Positions 58,674 through 64,000 of a stretch of DNA of 64,000 nucleotides are shown piece by piece (within the stretch, counting starts at the first letter, position 1; every line of letters starts with the position of its first letter). Under the pieces are notes generated by a model that had not been told where the DNA came from, did no database searches, and saw nothing but the letters and a program-made list of their open reading frames with translations. Source of the stretch: Alnus glutinosa (lineage: Eukaryota; Streptophyta; Magnoliopsida; Fagales; Betulaceae). A program made the position numbers and the translations under genes. The stretch is taken from positions 50,489,654-50,553,653 of the forward strand of contig NC_084886.1 of the NCBI RefSeq assembly GCF_958979055.1, read 5' to 3'.

Positions 58674-60655
58674 TAGCTTATTAGTCTTAGGCTACTTCCT
58701 GTTAAATTTATTTTTGACAAATTCCCAGTGGATGTATATGCTTATGTATAACCCTTACAACTTTTAAATCTTTAAGATATACTAAATTAGTGATATAAGT
58801 TCTTTCTACCTTAGCCCTTCCCCCTTCACCGTTACTTTTTATTTTTCCCCCGATATTGTACTTAAAGAAAATATAAAGTTTGAATTCAAGGGGTGAAGCA
58901 GCATGCTATGCTTTCTTTTGTTATGGAATTGTAAAATTCATTCATTGTTTGCCCAGTTGTGCATTTAACGTGCCAATAGAACTGAAAGAATAGAGGGGGG
59001 GGGAACTATATAGAACTGTCGAAATTGGGGAAATGTCCTCTCTCGTGGGTTTCTCAGGTTTTTAAAGGGATATGACCACGCTTGATAGGACGGGCAGATT
59101 GATCCTGGTTATAAAAGAGTTTTCTTTCTTAATTGGGTTGAAAAAAATCCTTTACGCCGTTTGAAGAAAACTTTGTTACAGCGTCTCCCCACTTTTAAAG
59201 AGCAATGTTAGAAATTTTATTTTCATTTCATTATTTGGTTGATGTGACGGTGCCGATTAGTCTTATAATTTTTTTTAAACAAAGATTAATTTAAGGGTTG
59301 AATGTGATTTTTAATATTACTTATAAATCCATATTATGATTTTGAAGCAAGTATTGCAATAAATTGCCAATTCACTTTTTTTTAGATCAATTTTTGTTGA
59401 AGAAAGTTTTTTAAAATAATAATAATAATAATAAATTGACAATGTCACATCAATATAACGAAATAGTAGTTTAATATATGGAATGAAGAAATGATATTTA
59501 CACAACAAATTTACACAACACTCATATAAGGTGGGATCCACGTGAGTGGGACCCATGTACCTCATGTGAGTGTCGTGTAAAAGTTGTATAAATATTGTTG
59601 TGTAAGAATAACAACCCTATAGGATGTGTTAGTTGCACAACTTTTACATAACTAAAAGTTGTGCACTTTTGGTTGTGCAAAACTCATTTTCCTTAGAGTG
59701 CATTTAGGATTGCGATTTTAAACCAAATCGCAAAACATAAATCGTTTGAGAACTACATTTTTAAAAATTGTGAATTTTCTGTGTTTTCAAATCGCATGTA
59801 AGAGAATGCTTTTTTGAAAACGCAGAATTCAAAAGGTTAATTTGCGATTTTAAAAACTAAACTGTGATTTTATCAAACGTTTAAAGGTTCGTTTTGATTT
59901 GCAATTTCAAAAAGTACGATTTAAAATAACGATTTTAAAATGTGCGATTTAAAAAAATTGATTTTTAAAAACATAGTTAAGTATCTGACAAAATCGTAGT
60001 AATTAGCCTTTAAAATTTTACGTTAACAGAAAAAATTATATTACCTGCGATTTAAAAAAACATATTTTTTGCGTTATTAAATTGCAATTTTTAAAAAAGC
60101 AGTTCCAAAACGATTTATGTTCTACGATTCGGTTTTAAATCGCGCTTATTATTTATGAAATTGCAATTCCAAACGTACCCTAACTGCATTTTTAAAAATC
60201 ATTTTTTTAAATCGCATATTTTTAAATCGCTATTTTAAATTACAAACCCAAACAGACCGTGGGTATATATATGCTACTCTTTTGAAGCTGAGTAACGTCC
60301 TACTCCCCAATGACGCCGATGGGTTTGGGTGGTCCTTGTTTTCAGGCATTAAAAAAGAAATGTGCAATCTTGAAACCAACTGCCTCTCCTTTGATTGCCG
60401 AGAAAATTAATTTTATGTATTATTTCCCACAACATGGGAAGTACAAGACCAATCTTCTAATATTATAGGATCTCTCTATACATGTCACCAACTGAAAATC
60501 GAACAGAAGGAAAGGAAGGGCAAGGGAGTAACCTTCTCCCCCCCCCCCACTGTTTCCTTCCGCCCTACTAAACCAGAAACCAAAAAGAATTGGATTAGAA
60601 AAGACCTTGTTTATCCTATTCTTCAATTCTCTTAGCACTACCTATTACCTAAAGA
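58674..60655. other. Intergenic between convergent ACBP and BiP genes
   Basis: Holds both 3' UTRs and MITE debris; no other gene seen. 59690-60260 is dominated by the element described separately. Confidence 0.5.
59693..60182. mobile_element. MITE-like inverted-repeat element (GCGATTT family)
   Basis: The left end TAGAGTGCATTTAGGATTGC pairs with the right end GCAATTCCAAACGTACCCTA. The interior repeats 'gcgatttt' and 'aaatcgc' words. Related to 38446-38719. A second end-like piece to 60258 suggests a nested or composite copy. Confidence 0.6.
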
Positions 60656-63928
<3,273 letters not shown>

Positions 63929-64000
63929 CGCGTGGAGCTCCAACCTTTATCAAAGTACGAAGAAATCCTTTTAATCTTTGGGTTTCAGAATTCAGATTCG

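Overview
This is nuclear DNA from a flowering plant, most likely a rosid eudicot and possibly a woody one. The support is GT-AG introns, a chloroplast-lumen protein gene, an ACBP with ankyrin repeats, an ER BiP with an HDEL tail, a MIR828 family, a plant tRNA-Gly, and AT-rich intergenic DNA full of LTR retrotransposons, hAT, Mutator-type and Tourist-type elements and SINEs. The species cannot be named from the sequence alone.

Left end (1-10 kb): the 5' LTR and an open gag-like frame of a minus-strand retrotransposon run off the left edge. Next come a Tourist-type MITE and a complete gag-only retrotransposon (2916-5109, with target-site duplication). The last two exons of a thylakoid-lumen pentapeptide protein (TL17 type) follow; its 5' exon is not visible. 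A tRNA-Gly(CCC) and a palindromic Mutator-type MITE come after that.

Middle (11-48 kb): no conventional host protein gene is visible. Its centre is a block of about 4.8 kb (11.13-15.97 kb) that occurs again in the same order at 25.5-38.9 kb, where later transposon insertions have stretched it. The block carries MIR828 precursors: two in tandem in the first copy (mature arms at 13998-14019 and 14159-14180) and one in the second (34719-34740). Only the third has the canonical miR828 sequence. MIR828 is known to target MYB transcripts and TAS4. Just upstream of the second block lies a duplicate of the ACBP gene's 5' flank and 5' UTR without the coding sequence. Insertions include a hAT-type element (27998-31832) with a 2.5-kb LTR nested in it, a solo LTR carrying an array of CGTCCGGACG palindromes, a decayed hAT transposase element (43602-47955), several MITEs with clear target-site duplications, and long TA microsatellites.

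Right end (48.9-64 kb): three intact genes. A GH17 beta-1,3-glucanase with an X8/CBM43 domain and an ACBP1/2-type acyl-CoA-binding protein are on the plus strand. An ER BiP (HSP70) on the minus strand converges on the ACBP gene. Between glucanase and ACBP lies an inverted-repeat element holding a PPR-like gene fragment. The three genes look like independent housekeeping or secretory-pathway genes, not a pathway cluster. The most notable content is the locally amplified MIR828 locus.
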